Of a stretch of DNA of 25,312 nucleotides, positions 7,701 through 16,963 are shown piece after piece. A program made the translations under genes and the position numbers. The notes under the pieces were generated by a model. It did no database searches. It saw only the letters and a list, made by a program, of their open reading frames with translations, and was not told the origin of the DNA. Each line of letters begins with the position of its first letter. The stretch's first letter is position 1. The DNA comes from a virus: positions 1 through 25,312 of the IMG/VR virus record IMGVR_UViG_3300036985_008283, one strand, 5' to 3'.

Positions 7701-9482
7701 CAAGAAGAAGTATTAAATTCTGCGGTTGTAAGTAAGAGTTCTAATGGTTTTTATGCGGTTGGTGCAAATGCCGCAAAATATGACAATAGTGAAGATGTGT
7801 CAGGTTTATCGTTTATGGAATGTAATGACTATGGTTCCATTCTTACTGCAGATAGTATTTTAATTCCTGGATTATTAGGATATTACTACTATACACCAAG
7901 TTTATTTTCACCGATAAACACATCGGGTCCAACGTTATTAATTAATAATAATGTTAAAAATATTGTTAGAACAGATAGGTTACCAACTTCAGACGCACTT
8001 GATGGAGGTAGTTTTTCAAACAACCCATCAATACTACAACAAAATAATTCATTCACGTTTTATTTAATCAACACAGATAGTGAAGATATTACTACTTCAA
8101 GTAATACTTTTGGAGCATCTCAAGTCCCTCCTGAATTGGGAGATTTGCCTGGTGTTGTAAATGTACTTGAAAGTTTTACCTGTGAAAGTATGGTTGGATT
8201 AGGATGTTATGAAGGGTTAGGAACAAATTTCCAAGTAAATCAGCAATGTACTCAGGTAGACCCAGTTGAAAACGGGTGCTACGTGTTTATGAAAAATCCT
8301 ACCAATTTGGCAACAATTGCAGATGATTTTGCAACATACTCAGAATGGAGCTTTAGATTTAGATTTTTCTATGGATTATGTCGTGGAGTTTTATCTCAAT
8401 CATTTGTGAACAACTGGGTTAGTGGAAGTTTGTATATGTTTCCGATACAAGTTGATACAAGATATAATAGTAGGAACCAAGCGTTTTCTCGTTTTTGTCG
8501 TGATTTAGTGTATTTTGAATCTGACACAAACAACTTCTATTATAGAAGTAGTCCTTACAATACAAGTAGTGGAAAGTTTGTTGGTATACCGGCACCAGAC
8601 AATACATCGGTGAACACAAGAAATTTACTTTTCCCAACAACAATTATGAATTTAGGAATGAAAGATTATTTTTATCAAGAGATAACTTTTAATCCTGAAA
8701 CAAAAGGGTATGTAATGCCTAATTTAGATTCAACAAGTTATGGTGATACATCTGACTTAGTTAATTTATTTGTTATTTCAAGAATTACTGACGAAGGATT
8801 TTTAAGACAGATTATTGTGGTTGGAGATAATTCTTTAAACCAATTATTTAGTAGAGCTGATAGAAGAATTGATGGTGATTTGGCTCAACTTCTTTCAATC
8901 AATTCTGAAGAAGGTGTTATTAAATTTTCACCTGAGTACTATGAAACAGTTCAAGGTTCAACAACCGACCCTGTAAACATTTTGGGTACTTCTTTAGACC
9001 CGGTTATGTGTGTTTGGTTTTCATCAACAACAAACGACATCCAGTTTAAAGATTATTTAACACCTGGAAGAATTAATTTCAGAACAAACGATAACACAAA
9101 TTATTATCCTTACCCATACGGTATTAAATCACAGGTAACTCCATTCTATCAATGGAAATTAGCTAATACTACAACAATCTTTGGTAGTCAAAGTAATACT
9201 TGGGCAACAGACACCGGAGACATTGTTCAAAACAAAAAATTCCAAAGTTTGGATAGAACAAATTTAACTCAACCAAACTACTTTAGACCATCAACATCAA
9301 GTGTTAATGATTTATACGCGAGAGGTTATATTTTCAGTGTTGACTCAAGTGGAGTTTATTCTACTGTCGGAGCAACAAGTGATAAGTTCATAGTTGGAGC
9401 ACCGTTCCATTTTTATTTTGGTACTGTTAAAGGTGAATCAGCGTTAGATAAATTCAAAACAAAATATTCTATCATTGAATAA
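4770..9482 (+). CDS. Giant structural (baseplate or tail) protein with internal membrane-like hairpin
   Basis: A 1570-residue protein I do not recognise as a whole. Near the N-terminus, residues 50-175 resemble a carboxypeptidase-regulatory-like beta-sandwich: VGRITANNGFGLPNARVSI, later TNESGDYMIMGVPLGS. In the middle lies an unbroken hydrophobic stretch (489-532, bases 6234-6365) long enough for two membrane helices, followed at once by a Cys-rich segment (CWLCGI, FICNLLKIDC, PECQACDC). The remaining 1000 residues are rich in Ser, Thr, Asn, Tyr and Gly and look beta-rich, as in virion proteins. No signal peptide is seen. It opens a block of overlapping genes directly after the baseplate wedge genes, so a peripheral baseplate or wedge role (a gp7-type position) is plausible. 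The hydrophobic hairpin is odd for a baseplate protein and could act in membrane contact or insertion at infection; this is inference. Confidence 0.75.
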   Translation: MGQSYRIQTELGINKTINVQLDQEFEFLEILSLKIQQSDIYTRSCADYGVLVGRITANNGFGLPNARVSIFIPIESVDESNPITQSIYPYKSPSDKNEDGYRYNLLPYEKSYSKHAATGTLPSRTDVLTQSIAVEIYDKYYKFTAKTNESGDYMIMGVPLGSQSIVMDVDLSDIGEFSLTPQDLIRMGRATEAQVAGNQFRTSTDLNSLPQIVNLSTNAEISPLWGDPDLCQIAINRVDFDLRDDANIDIQPTSTFMGSVYSTSDAYRVRRNCKPRDDMGNLCSLSSGPGQILAIRQTIQQDSDGNPILELYQLEQAGNVIDGSGVWLTELPMNLDYLVTNQFGEKVISNDPTIGIPTKSKYRFKIKWQQPAALTTQTRRPNYLVPNVKEYGPDVRQTKSSYYFGLAWSGYTNGFVGTQKTNRLNEVIDCEDTFYEFNFNKVYTVSGLIDEYKKGAKGRFIGIKEIDSSECESTVNKFPVNDGFRNFDLLFFIFSILMTLITPLALAIIFAIHLVLWLYLTLINALCWLCGIKIPIINVRPFGFICNLLKIDCNQKRDYSFRLPMITYPECQACDCKQSAQTLPVNNSGGPTSYLPTGILSYLSLAPQYLTKFEQYYSASTAEDIYNLSVISSQSVAGFGAAAVLNDPSRYKVPFSETLTFSNTLPAFAVSKSLPVGERINLFNQRSNFFTGLNSVKVTFAGDSNINKFHLDNTITVLSNTEFSTGDLLSTVSITASTDINWTYTADTVNGIETGISGQTYNGASASTINVTYATSQYANSQTIAYNLPYGSETTNYKYPADIEYFQVVTAITIADAAKIWNSGTTQSFPNVISTPIDFSIFEPVLGPYREKSTASVTLFDTFDNIENQYILILQRGVDPYSPKYKNVYSLGRLFGSNIDDPNFVVTADTRVNIPIQALNNSSSKIQDYTLNDMYYQSYFFKPGISGSTAPGGMFTGFNTTNLAYYGAQSSLTSLTIQEEVLNSAVVSKSSNGFYAVGANAAKYDNSEDVSGLSFMECNDYGSILTADSILIPGLLGYYYYTPSLFSPINTSGPTLLINNNVKNIVRTDRLPTSDALDGGSFSNNPSILQQNNSFTFYLINTDSEDITTSSNTFGASQVPPELGDLPGVVNVLESFTCESMVGLGCYEGLGTNFQVNQQCTQVDPVENGCYVFMKNPTNLATIADDFATYSEWSFRFRFFYGLCRGVLSQSFVNNWVSGSLYMFPIQVDTRYNSRNQAFSRFCRDLVYFESDTNNFYYRSSPYNTSSGKFVGIPAPDNTSVNTRNLLFPTTIMNLGMKDYFYQEITFNPETKGYVMPNLDSTSYGDTSDLVNLFVISRITDEGFLRQIIVVGDNSLNQLFSRADRRIDGDLAQLLSINSEEGVIKFSPEYYETVQGSTTDPVNILGTSLDPVMCVWFSSTTNDIQFKDYLTPGRINFRTNDNTNYYPYPYGIKSQVTPFYQWKLANTTTIFGSQSNTWATDTGDIVQNKKFQSLDRTNLTQPNYFRPSTSSVNDLYARGYIFSVDSSGVYSTVGATSDKFIVGAPFHFYFGTVKGESALDKFKTKYSIIE

Positions 9483-11172
9483 CTATAAAATTATACCAAG
9501 TAGATTAAGTTATCAATCAGCACCTTCTGTTGACCAAGAAATTCCTATTTCTTTGGAACAACAAAGTGAGTTAATGATTGAGTATGACAGAAGTTCGACA
9601 ATTAGTTTGGCTCAAGTTTATGATGACGAGAGACAGGCTTGTTTAATATTCAGACCAACTTTTAAAGTAACATATTTGTATTCGAATACCTATACAGGTA
9701 CCACAACATACACACCGTTCCAATATAATCTATTTTATACACAACCAGAAGTGGCGAAGTCAAGCGGGATATGGAAAGGATTACCACAATATTATGAGTT
9801 TGATTTTTACAGACCAAACATAACAGACCAACATTTAGATTATAAAGCCAAAAGTGCTTACACATACAATTGGACATATTACTTGAGCTATGGTTATGAA
9901 AATGACTATAACAAAACATTATATTTTAATTTAAACAATTCTAATTTAACTTGGACGGCTTCAACAGGAATTCCTTTCATTATTAATAACAGTGAAACTG
10001 ATGGAAGTCCGTTAGTGTCTTTTCAATGTATCGCTCCTCATGGACTTATAGCTGGTGAATATGTTGAACTTTCATTTTTCTATAACAACACAAATTTATT
10101 TCAGGTATATTCATTAGGTAATAACCAATTGGATAGTTCTGAGTATATTTTCAATGTCTATGATATTGGATATACGGGTGCAACATTTCAAAATGGTGTG
10201 GTCGGTACATTTAAAAGAGTAACAAATCCTGATAATATTGAGGAAACAAGGTCAAAGTATTATGTGAGAAGACATAAGATTTTAACTAACTTAGAGGACT
10301 CTGTTATGACTAGGGTCGGTTTTGAAAAAAATGTCTTTAACGAGATTAAAAAATTAGAGTATAGTTCAATTACACCAAATCAAGTTACGAGAATTTCTCA
10401 ATTAACAAGTAGTAATGCTTATAATGTAACGGTAAACTATGATTTAGATTTTACTAATTTGTTAGACAATCAAAAAAGACCAATAAGTGAATTATTTTTA
10501 ACCGTAATTAATAAGGGTTATTCAGGATATTTTAACGAACCATTTAATGGTATTGGTTTAAAACAAGGATGGAAATTTAACTTAACACCAAAACCAAATA
10601 GCTATTGGAGTGCAACAAATAACTTATCTAATACCAACATACCTGTGTCTTCTTATACGAGAAGTGAAAATGGAAAAACATATACATTTCATTTCAATTT
10701 AGATTTAAAGAAAGACGATGTTATTGATGGTGACTTCTGTGAATGGAATGATTATGACCAAATGGAAAGAGTTGTTTCAAGTTATTATCAAAAGATAAAA
10801 TACAATCAAAACGTTTTCCAAACAACAAGAACTACTGACCAAAACTCACCTGGATTTTATTATACCCCACATAACAAAATGACTTTAAGGGTGTTTTCAG
10901 ACTATATCGAGACTGGTGAAATTGAATTTATCGACCAAGTCCCATCATTCTCTTATTTTTCTAAATCTGACCAACAGTTTAGATGGAGAGATTTGTATAC
11001 TTTTGGATTCAAAGACAATCTTTTAAGAGGTGTTGATTATCCTTTCATGAATACAGCCCAATACCCATTTGCAAACGTGGCATTTAGGTTAATACCTGAG
11101 GGAATAAACTTCAATTCTAACTTACTTGGAATTGATTATCCAATTAAACCATTGATAGATGGATGTGAGTAA
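9475..11172 (+). CDS. Putative virion structural protein, TTG start
   Basis: A 565-residue protein with no family I recognise. It is rich in Tyr, Asn, Phe and Ser with alternating hydrophobic residues, suggesting beta structure. Residues 187-200 (APHGLIAGEYVELS) fit a PHGL-x2-G-(D/E)-Y-V motif I have seen in phage tail and fibre proteins. The frame opens after a TAG at 9445-9447 and has no ATG before residue 33, so TTG 9475, which overlaps the preceding stop codon by eight bases, is the best start; ATT 9466 is a weaker option. The overlap implies translational coupling to the 1570-residue gene. The next gene overlaps its 3' end by 14 bases. Context says baseplate or tail part; the exact role is unknown. 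Confidence 0.75.
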   Translation: MNNYKIIPSRLSYQSAPSVDQEIPISLEQQSELMIEYDRSSTISLAQVYDDERQACLIFRPTFKVTYLYSNTYTGTTTYTPFQYNLFYTQPEVAKSSGIWKGLPQYYEFDFYRPNITDQHLDYKAKSAYTYNWTYYLSYGYENDYNKTLYFNLNNSNLTWTASTGIPFIINNSETDGSPLVSFQCIAPHGLIAGEYVELSFFYNNTNLFQVYSLGNNQLDSSEYIFNVYDIGYTGATFQNGVVGTFKRVTNPDNIEETRSKYYVRRHKILTNLEDSVMTRVGFEKNVFNEIKKLEYSSITPNQVTRISQLTSSNAYNVTVNYDLDFTNLLDNQKRPISELFLTVINKGYSGYFNEPFNGIGLKQGWKFNLTPKPNSYWSATNNLSNTNIPVSSYTRSENGKTYTFHFNLDLKKDDVIDGDFCEWNDYDQMERVVSSYYQKIKYNQNVFQTTRTTDQNSPGFYYTPHNKMTLRVFSDYIETGEIEFIDQVPSFSYFSKSDQQFRWRDLYTFGFKDNLLRGVDYPFMNTAQYPFANVAFRLIPEGINFNSNLLGIDYPIKPLIDGCE

Positions 11173-11950
11173 ATTTTTTATTAGGAAAGATGGTTTTACT
11201 GTAAAACAAGTGAATATACCTATTCAGTTGGAGTGGGATTATTTAGGTTTGGACCAAAGTGTGGATTTGTATGAGAAAGAAATAGTCACTGAAGTAGTTG
11301 GGGTGGGTAGAGACTTTGAGGTTAGTCGATTTGCGAACGAGCCGTTCTCAGGTAGAACAAGTGAAACTGCGATAAGATATCAGTTCTATTTTTATTCGGG
11401 TGGTTCTTTAACCAGTGAGGTGAATTGGAGAATGGATTATAGAGCTGAGGGTTTTACAACTGGTAACATCTTCTATTACGAAAACAATTTTTCTAATTCA
11501 TTCTTCAAGTTAGATTTATATGATACAACAGATGATAAGAGACAAAAAAATTATATCACGATTATTATACCAACTCAACAAGGATTAAAAACGGATGCGA
11601 TATTACAAAGAACACCTGTGACAATTAAAACTCCTAATTTTGTTTTGGATTATGTCGGAGACACGGAAGGGTTCTTCCTTTATTGGTTAAAGAAAAGAAC
11701 TTTCTTGGATATCGATACTTTTTATATGTCAGCAAAGTTTTATAATGCGATAACGGGACAATTCACCAAAATGATGACGGTACCGCAATCGACACTACAA
11801 GGAGAACATAATTTCGATAGTTTAACATATTTCTATTATAGGGTTAAGTTGGATTATGATAAGAGAACTTATCAGGTGTTTAACACGATAACAGGTAATA
11901 GAGAGGGAACTCCGCTTCCCATAAAATGGTATGAATACGTTAATCCATAA
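11159..11950 (+). CDS. Putative virion structural protein
   Basis: A 263-residue protein without a recognisable family. It has a high share of aromatic residues (for example IRYQFYFYSGG and SLTYFYYRVKLDYDKRTY) and alternating hydrophobic positions, consistent with a beta-rich virion component. There is no signal peptide or membrane segment. ATG 11159 lies 14 bases inside the end of the previous gene; GTG 11165 is an alternative two codons later. Its stop codon shares one base with the next start (TAATG), so it sits in a tightly coupled series of four genes (4770-13029) and probably builds the same tail substructure as its neighbours. Confidence 0.75.
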   Translation: MDVSKFFIRKDGFTVKQVNIPIQLEWDYLGLDQSVDLYEKEIVTEVVGVGRDFEVSRFANEPFSGRTSETAIRYQFYFYSGGSLTSEVNWRMDYRAEGFTTGNIFYYENNFSNSFFKLDLYDTTDDKRQKNYITIIIPTQQGLKTDAILQRTPVTIKTPNFVLDYVGDTEGFFLYWLKKRTFLDIDTFYMSAKFYNAITGQFTKMMTVPQSTLQGEHNFDSLTYFYYRVKLDYDKRTYQVFNTITGNREGTPLPIKWYEYVNP

Positions 11951-13029
11951 TGGCAGATTATAATTTTATAGTATCACCCGAGAATATTGAAAGAGACCTT
12001 TCCGTTGTTAATTCAAATGGAATAAGTGTTGGTGTCTATTCAGGTATGTCTCAAATCGTTAGTGGGAATACATATGGTACGTCTTTATTAACGGGATTGA
12101 CGGTTAATATTTTGTTAACCGAAAGTGCGGTTGATGCGGGGTATTATACACCTTTTGATGGGGCTGTGATGCAGAAAGATGTGGTATCTAACTTTATATT
12201 TTCATCCACAACATCTGACCCTTATAGAGTTTATGTTTATAACACTTCGAGTGAGTTCCAAAAGTTTTTGGACTTATCTAAGTATGTAATTAATTGGGGA
12301 GATGGTTCACAATTACAGGCTGTTACAGCGTATACACCAAGTTCAATATCACACGTTTATCCTTCAGCCAACAAGACATATACAATTACTTTAAGTCAAA
12401 CTAACCCATGGGGTGTGGTTAAAGTTGAAAAGAACGTTACTTTACCTTATTCTGCGGTTACAATTTATAACCAACAAGGTACTGCTTATTTCACACCTGC
12501 GGGTGGGAATTGGTTTGGAACACCAGTGAATTACAATTACATATTCTCAGGAGATGCTGTGAATGTTGTGTCAGCTCAAACAACAAATAACGTTGAACAA
12601 GTACCGTTTATTGTTTCAGGTGTAACAACGTCAAGAGTAACAGAATTGGCATTATACGGTAGTCCAAAGTATCAGGTTGGAGTTCCAGTAATTAAGAACG
12701 GTGAGATATGGGGAGCGATTACAAACATAAGTGCAATTTATACGGCTTATACGATAACGGGAATTAATTTTTATGATTATGCTGATGGTACGAGCATTTT
12801 CTTCCAAGAGTCGTCAGGATTCACGGATAGTAATTTAACCGCGGTACCAATAACAAAATTGGAATCATTACTTAAGGTAATGGACCAACCACAAATACAA
12901 ACAGACGTGTTTTTGGAAAGAGGAAAAAACAGTGCATATGAAAGAGTTCAAAGACTTGGTGAGATAGATAACTTAGGTGATTTATTAAACTACGGATATG
13001 GATTTTTCAACGTGCAAAAGGCACCTTAA
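11950..13029 (+). CDS. Putative virion protein with a PKD-like domain
   Basis: A 359-residue protein. Residues 112-165 look like a PKD (Ig-like beta-sandwich) domain: VINWGDGSQ at 113-121 carries the WGDGS hallmark, and HVYPSANKTYTITL (135-148) fits the H-x-Y...Y-x-I-x-L strand pair. Such domains mediate protein or carbohydrate contact. The C-terminus (320-356) has FLERGKNSAYERVQRLGEID followed by an NLGDLLNYGYG element, which looks like a conserved structural tail, but I cannot name it. The start overlaps the previous stop by one base (TAATG) and begins ATGGCA. The gene ends the first overlapping block; a short gap with a CTATTTAT motif follows. A peripheral baseplate or fibre-attachment role is possible. 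Confidence 0.75.
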   Translation: MADYNFIVSPENIERDLSVVNSNGISVGVYSGMSQIVSGNTYGTSLLTGLTVNILLTESAVDAGYYTPFDGAVMQKDVVSNFIFSSTTSDPYRVYVYNTSSEFQKFLDLSKYVINWGDGSQLQAVTAYTPSSISHVYPSANKTYTITLSQTNPWGVVKVEKNVTLPYSAVTIYNQQGTAYFTPAGGNWFGTPVNYNYIFSGDAVNVVSAQTTNNVEQVPFIVSGVTTSRVTELALYGSPKYQVGVPVIKNGEIWGAITNISAIYTAYTITGINFYDYADGTSIFFQESSGFTDSNLTAVPITKLESLLKVMDQPQIQTDVFLERGKNSAYERVQRLGEIDNLGDLLNYGYGFFNVQKAP

Positions 13030-13030
13030 A

Positions 13031-13038
13031 CTATTTAT
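13031..13038 (+). promoter_or_regulatory. CTATTTAT motif before the 302-residue gene
   Basis: This CTATTTAT is identical to the one at 4748-4755 and has the same 14-base spacing to the start codon (ATG 13053). It lies in a 23-base gap that otherwise contains only A/T-rich sequence. Candidate phage promoter for the block 13053-19472. Confidence 0.4.
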
Positions 13039-13052
13039 TAAAAAACTAAATT

Positions 13053-13961
13053 ATGGCAATAGGTTCATACGGTACAATAAGACCAAGTGATGTCTCACCT
13101 CAAGATGTTGACATTATCATGGCTTACACACCAACAAGAGATGTGACCGATAACTTTACACTTACTTCATTAAATGCTCAAAGCATTTTAAAACCTTATT
13201 TCAACAACTCTGAAACAGGAGGAAATGCGGGTGTTGAAGTTTTAGGTGGATTGTACAATCTAACATTACCTGCAGAACAATTTAATGCCCTTGGAATTTA
13301 TACTTTATATTTAAGACCAGCACAAATTAGAACAGTGATTACTGATTGTGGTGTTTTAAGTGCTTTACCTAATGTAAAAGGAATTGTTATCGATTTAACA
13401 AATGTTCCTGTTCAATACCAAAACAAATTTGTCTCACAAGGACTTGTTGGATTCAGAGTTGAATATCTAAATCCAGATGGTTCAAAAATACCAAACTTCT
13501 TTAGAGTTATCACTTCAAGTTTCTTCTGCGAACCAGTGGTTACAAACGAAGTTAACACAACTCAAAAATCTGTAAGATACAGATATGTTGATGGAAGTGC
13601 TAATTTACTATTCTGTACTTTATCACCGTCATCATCTCCAACAAATAAACCGAATGCGACACCATTCATTGGTCAGCCAAATCAAAGTATTATTATCTCA
13701 AATACTTTCTTCAATCCGATTTCTATAGAAATTGAAATGGTTGAGTACGATATTTCATCTCTTGCGATTGCTCTTTACGGTAATCAAACTAAATCTATTG
13801 ATGATGGTATCTACACAATCTATGATGCTCAAAATAATATCTATAGACAATATAACTTATACGAAATTAGAGACCAATTTAACGCATTGTTATATGAGGT
13901 TAGACAAAGTAGAGGTACTAATATTGATTTCAGTAAGAACTTTACAAACATAACCGCATAA
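13053..13961 (+). CDS. Putative virion structural protein
   Basis: A 302-residue protein with no family name I can support. The N-terminus (MAIGSYGTIRPSDVSPQDVD) reads like a short conserved docking segment; the middle is beta-rich, with a Ser/Pro/Asn loop near residues 190-210 and two cysteines near 115 and 155. The C-terminal 60 residues look helical (YNLYEIRDQFNALLYEVRQS). It opens the second block of overlapping genes, and its stop codon shares one base with the start of the 1000-residue baseplate-type gene, suggesting that the two products work together in the tail. The start is ATGGCA without a Shine-Dalgarno sequence. Confidence 0.75.
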   Translation: MAIGSYGTIRPSDVSPQDVDIIMAYTPTRDVTDNFTLTSLNAQSILKPYFNNSETGGNAGVEVLGGLYNLTLPAEQFNALGIYTLYLRPAQIRTVITDCGVLSALPNVKGIVIDLTNVPVQYQNKFVSQGLVGFRVEYLNPDGSKIPNFFRVITSSFFCEPVVTNEVNTTQKSVRYRYVDGSANLLFCTLSPSSSPTNKPNATPFIGQPNQSIIISNTFFNPISIEIEMVEYDISSLAIALYGNQTKSIDDGIYTIYDAQNNIYRQYNLYEIRDQFNALLYEVRQSRGTNIDFSKNFTNITA

Positions 13962-16900
13962 TGGCAACATCGATAAAGAGTACCAAATATTTTTATCCGC
14001 CAAGACCGGGTAGTGGGGCGTCAACCTTTTCAGACAACATTGTAGGTTTACAAACTGTTGAGGGTGGCGGACTTACGCAAGGTAACTTTGAGTTCACAAC
14101 AGGAGTAACTGAGAAGGTTAATAGAACGTTTAATGTAGGTGCTTTTTCTGAACCAATGACTCTCGATGCAATGAATATCGAGGATTTGGCGGAGAGTCGT
14201 AGAATTCAGGCGACACAATTTAGAGTTTATCCAAACTACGATGTTTCTCAAGTTTTAAACTTTTCAATGTATGGTTCACTATCTAAAAGATTTAGTGTTT
14301 CTGTACTTCATATTATAAATTATTTTCCAGCGTCAGTTGATGTGTTGTTTAACAACTTATCATTTGCAACGGGAGCAACAGCATATGATATATCATATGA
14401 TTCGGTTTTAGACGAGACATTTTTTAGAGTAAATGTTGATAGATTTAATAATCCATTTGATGTTGATTATTCACTTAGTGCCTCAACCAATTTAAGTGTA
14501 AGGGAGATTTTGGTTTCTCCATACAGAAATTTATACAACACCTATTTGGATTATTGTATTGCTTTTACAAATGACCAAGGAGAAAATAATATATTCAAAA
14601 TCGTTGGATTTACACCTTCACCAACTCTTACAAGCGGATATCTTGAATTTTATGTTCAAGGAGCACCATTTGGTAGTGTTGTAACTCAATCCAATATCAA
14701 TTATAATATTAGACCTAATGACCTTATAGTTGATAAAATATTTTCTGAAACTTTTGATGAAGTTGAAAAGTTTTTAGTGAACAGATTAGTAAGACCTGAA
14801 TACACTGCGGTATTCCAAGTACCACAACAAAATGAAGCGGGTCAGTATTATACTAATAACGAACAAGTTACTTGGCCGAAAGATGGTAATTGGAACTTAG
14901 ATATTAGGTCATTTAGTTTTGATGATTATTTAACACAATTACAAGAAATTGCTGTTAATCTGGATTCATTCAAAACAAATTTAATTTCAAGATTTTTGGT
15001 GAGTGACTCACTTAAAGAATTTGATACTCTTGGTAGAAAGGTTGAAAAGGTTTTACAGATATATGGTAGAAGTTTTGACCAAGTAAAACAATTTATTGAC
15101 GGGTTAGCTTATATGAACTCAGTAAATTACACCCCTGAAAACGACATACCATCTCAACTATTGGTTAACTTAGCCCAAACATTAGGATGGACATCTAATT
15201 TCTCACCAATTACTGAAGGAGATTTTTTAGAGTCTATATTCGGAAATACCAATACACCAACCTATCCAGGTTATGCCAGAGCTCTTACACCAACAGAGAT
15301 TAACTACGCATTTTATAGAAATCTTATCTTGAATTCGGCTTACTTGTTCAAGTCAAAAGGAACAAGAAGGTCGGTTGAATTTATTTTAAGATTAATTGGT
15401 GCACCCGATTCTTTGATTGAGTACAATGAACACATTTACTTAGCTGACCAAAGAATTAACATGGACCAGTTCTATACACAATACGCTCAAATATCAGGAG
15501 GAACTTATGTGAACACTTCACCAAGTTATATCCCTGGTGACACATATAAAGTAAAAGGAAAAACGTTCACCGCATTCACATCAAGTTCAGTTTATGAAGA
15601 TACAACTATCAGATTAGTTGATTACCCTGTAGATGAGTTGGGATATCCAAGAGCACCTTTGAATACAGAATCTTATTTCTTTCAAATTGGTGCGGGTTGG
15701 TATGAAACAACACCACAACATCGAAGTCCTGATAATGTTGTTATTACCGGTAATGTTTTTACAGGTCAGAACTACGATATACAAACCCAATTACAACCGT
15801 TCACTTATGGTCAAACATATTTGAACAGATATAGAGATTTCCCTTATATGACCGAAGGGTTTAAGTTGAGAAAGATTGTTGATAATAATAAGTCATGGTT
15901 ACAAGATGATGATAAAATTAGAATATCAACACAAGGTGATTACAACGCCTATTATTTTGTTGATAATGAAAAACTTGTTTTAAACGTTAAAAACGTGGAT
16001 ATCTTTATGAATCCTGGACAAGGTCTAACTTACGCAATTTGGGACACATCGAGAGAATATAATTATCCAATACCTGAAACAGGACTTGAAATTGGTTATC
16101 CTGTACCTGGTGGTGTGGATTGGACTTTTGTAGACCCTCAGCCCAAGAAAAAAACATTCTTTGAATTCTCACAAACTTTTTGGGAGAATATGATTAATGT
16201 TAGAAACAGACAATACATTACTGATGGTAAAACAGGTGGATACCCTACATTACAATCACTTTGGTGGAAATACATTGAATCGGAAGAAACGGTTGGAGTT
16301 CCCACTAACAAATACACTTATCAAAAGTTAATTAATTATGTTGAAGGTATTGGTCCTTACTGGTTGAAGCTAATGGAGCAAATGATTCCGGCAACAACAA
16401 TTTGGAATGGTGGTATTAGATACGAAAACTCAATTCTTCAAAAACAAAAGTTTGTTTATAGAAGACAAAGAGGTTGTCAATTTGTACCAGTTCCCGCTGA
16501 ACCGTGTTACATCATTGGAAACATATTCCAATACAATTGTGCAACTGAATACGTTGACTTCTATATTTATCCATGGTTAAATGGAGATACAAACGTGTCA
16601 AACTTTAGTGCTATATTAAATAATAGAGTAACCGCCTTATTAGTTCAAAATAACTTATCACCAACCCAATGTATTGCCGATTCAATTGCAACAGATTGGT
16701 ATGTTAATTTAATGATTGGACCTGATACAATAATAAACGCCTTATTCTACACAGGATATGGAAGTACTGATGTTCCTACTAATAGACAATGGAGAAACGC
16801 ATTAATTGCTAATCTACCATTGTTATATGATTATGGATTTACTTATTTCCTAAACGGGAATAATTTAAGAATATCAAGTTTGACTTGTGAACCAAGAAAT

Positions 16901-16963
16901 TTAGACGAAATAGTTAAATTAAATGTGGGGATAATGATAGATATAAATTGTAATACAAATTAA
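13961..16963 (+). CDS. Large baseplate/tail protein with tail-protein-I-like motif
   Basis: A 1000-residue protein. Its N-terminus (KYFYPPRPGSGA, 9-20) is followed by a beta-rich region. The centre is helical and carries KSKGTRRSVEFILRLIGAP (464-482), which resembles the KGT...LG segment of P2 gpI-like tail proteins that link wedge and fibres. Around residues 770-850 another well-formed stretch (WLKLMEQMIPATTIWNGG, then RRQRGCQFVPVPAEPC) looks like a conserved structural core. Length is close to T4 gp7 (about 1030), and the gene lies downstream of gp25 and gp6 homologues, but I see no clear gp7 sequence match. Both neighbours overlap by one base (TAATG). A role joining the baseplate wedge to fibre-type proteins is the best inference, since SprB-type and fibre genes follow directly. 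Confidence 0.7.
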   Translation: MATSIKSTKYFYPPRPGSGASTFSDNIVGLQTVEGGGLTQGNFEFTTGVTEKVNRTFNVGAFSEPMTLDAMNIEDLAESRRIQATQFRVYPNYDVSQVLNFSMYGSLSKRFSVSVLHIINYFPASVDVLFNNLSFATGATAYDISYDSVLDETFFRVNVDRFNNPFDVDYSLSASTNLSVREILVSPYRNLYNTYLDYCIAFTNDQGENNIFKIVGFTPSPTLTSGYLEFYVQGAPFGSVVTQSNINYNIRPNDLIVDKIFSETFDEVEKFLVNRLVRPEYTAVFQVPQQNEAGQYYTNNEQVTWPKDGNWNLDIRSFSFDDYLTQLQEIAVNLDSFKTNLISRFLVSDSLKEFDTLGRKVEKVLQIYGRSFDQVKQFIDGLAYMNSVNYTPENDIPSQLLVNLAQTLGWTSNFSPITEGDFLESIFGNTNTPTYPGYARALTPTEINYAFYRNLILNSAYLFKSKGTRRSVEFILRLIGAPDSLIEYNEHIYLADQRINMDQFYTQYAQISGGTYVNTSPSYIPGDTYKVKGKTFTAFTSSSVYEDTTIRLVDYPVDELGYPRAPLNTESYFFQIGAGWYETTPQHRSPDNVVITGNVFTGQNYDIQTQLQPFTYGQTYLNRYRDFPYMTEGFKLRKIVDNNKSWLQDDDKIRISTQGDYNAYYFVDNEKLVLNVKNVDIFMNPGQGLTYAIWDTSREYNYPIPETGLEIGYPVPGGVDWTFVDPQPKKKTFFEFSQTFWENMINVRNRQYITDGKTGGYPTLQSLWWKYIESEETVGVPTNKYTYQKLINYVEGIGPYWLKLMEQMIPATTIWNGGIRYENSILQKQKFVYRRQRGCQFVPVPAEPCYIIGNIFQYNCATEYVDFYIYPWLNGDTNVSNFSAILNNRVTALLVQNNLSPTQCIADSIATDWYVNLMIGPDTIINALFYTGYGSTDVPTNRQWRNALIANLPLLYDYGFTYFLNGNNLRISSLTCEPRNLDEIVKLNVGIMIDINCNTN

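Noticed and set aside
9440-9490. Programmed frameshift fusing the 1570- and 565-residue proteins
   Set aside because: No convincing slippery heptamer with a downstream structure was seen near the overlap; a TTG start with coupled translation explains the arrangement more simply.
13012-13024. Hairpin GTGC-AAAAG-GCAC near the end of the 359-residue gene
   Set aside because: Only four base pairs, inside coding sequence, with no T-run; too weak to call a terminator.
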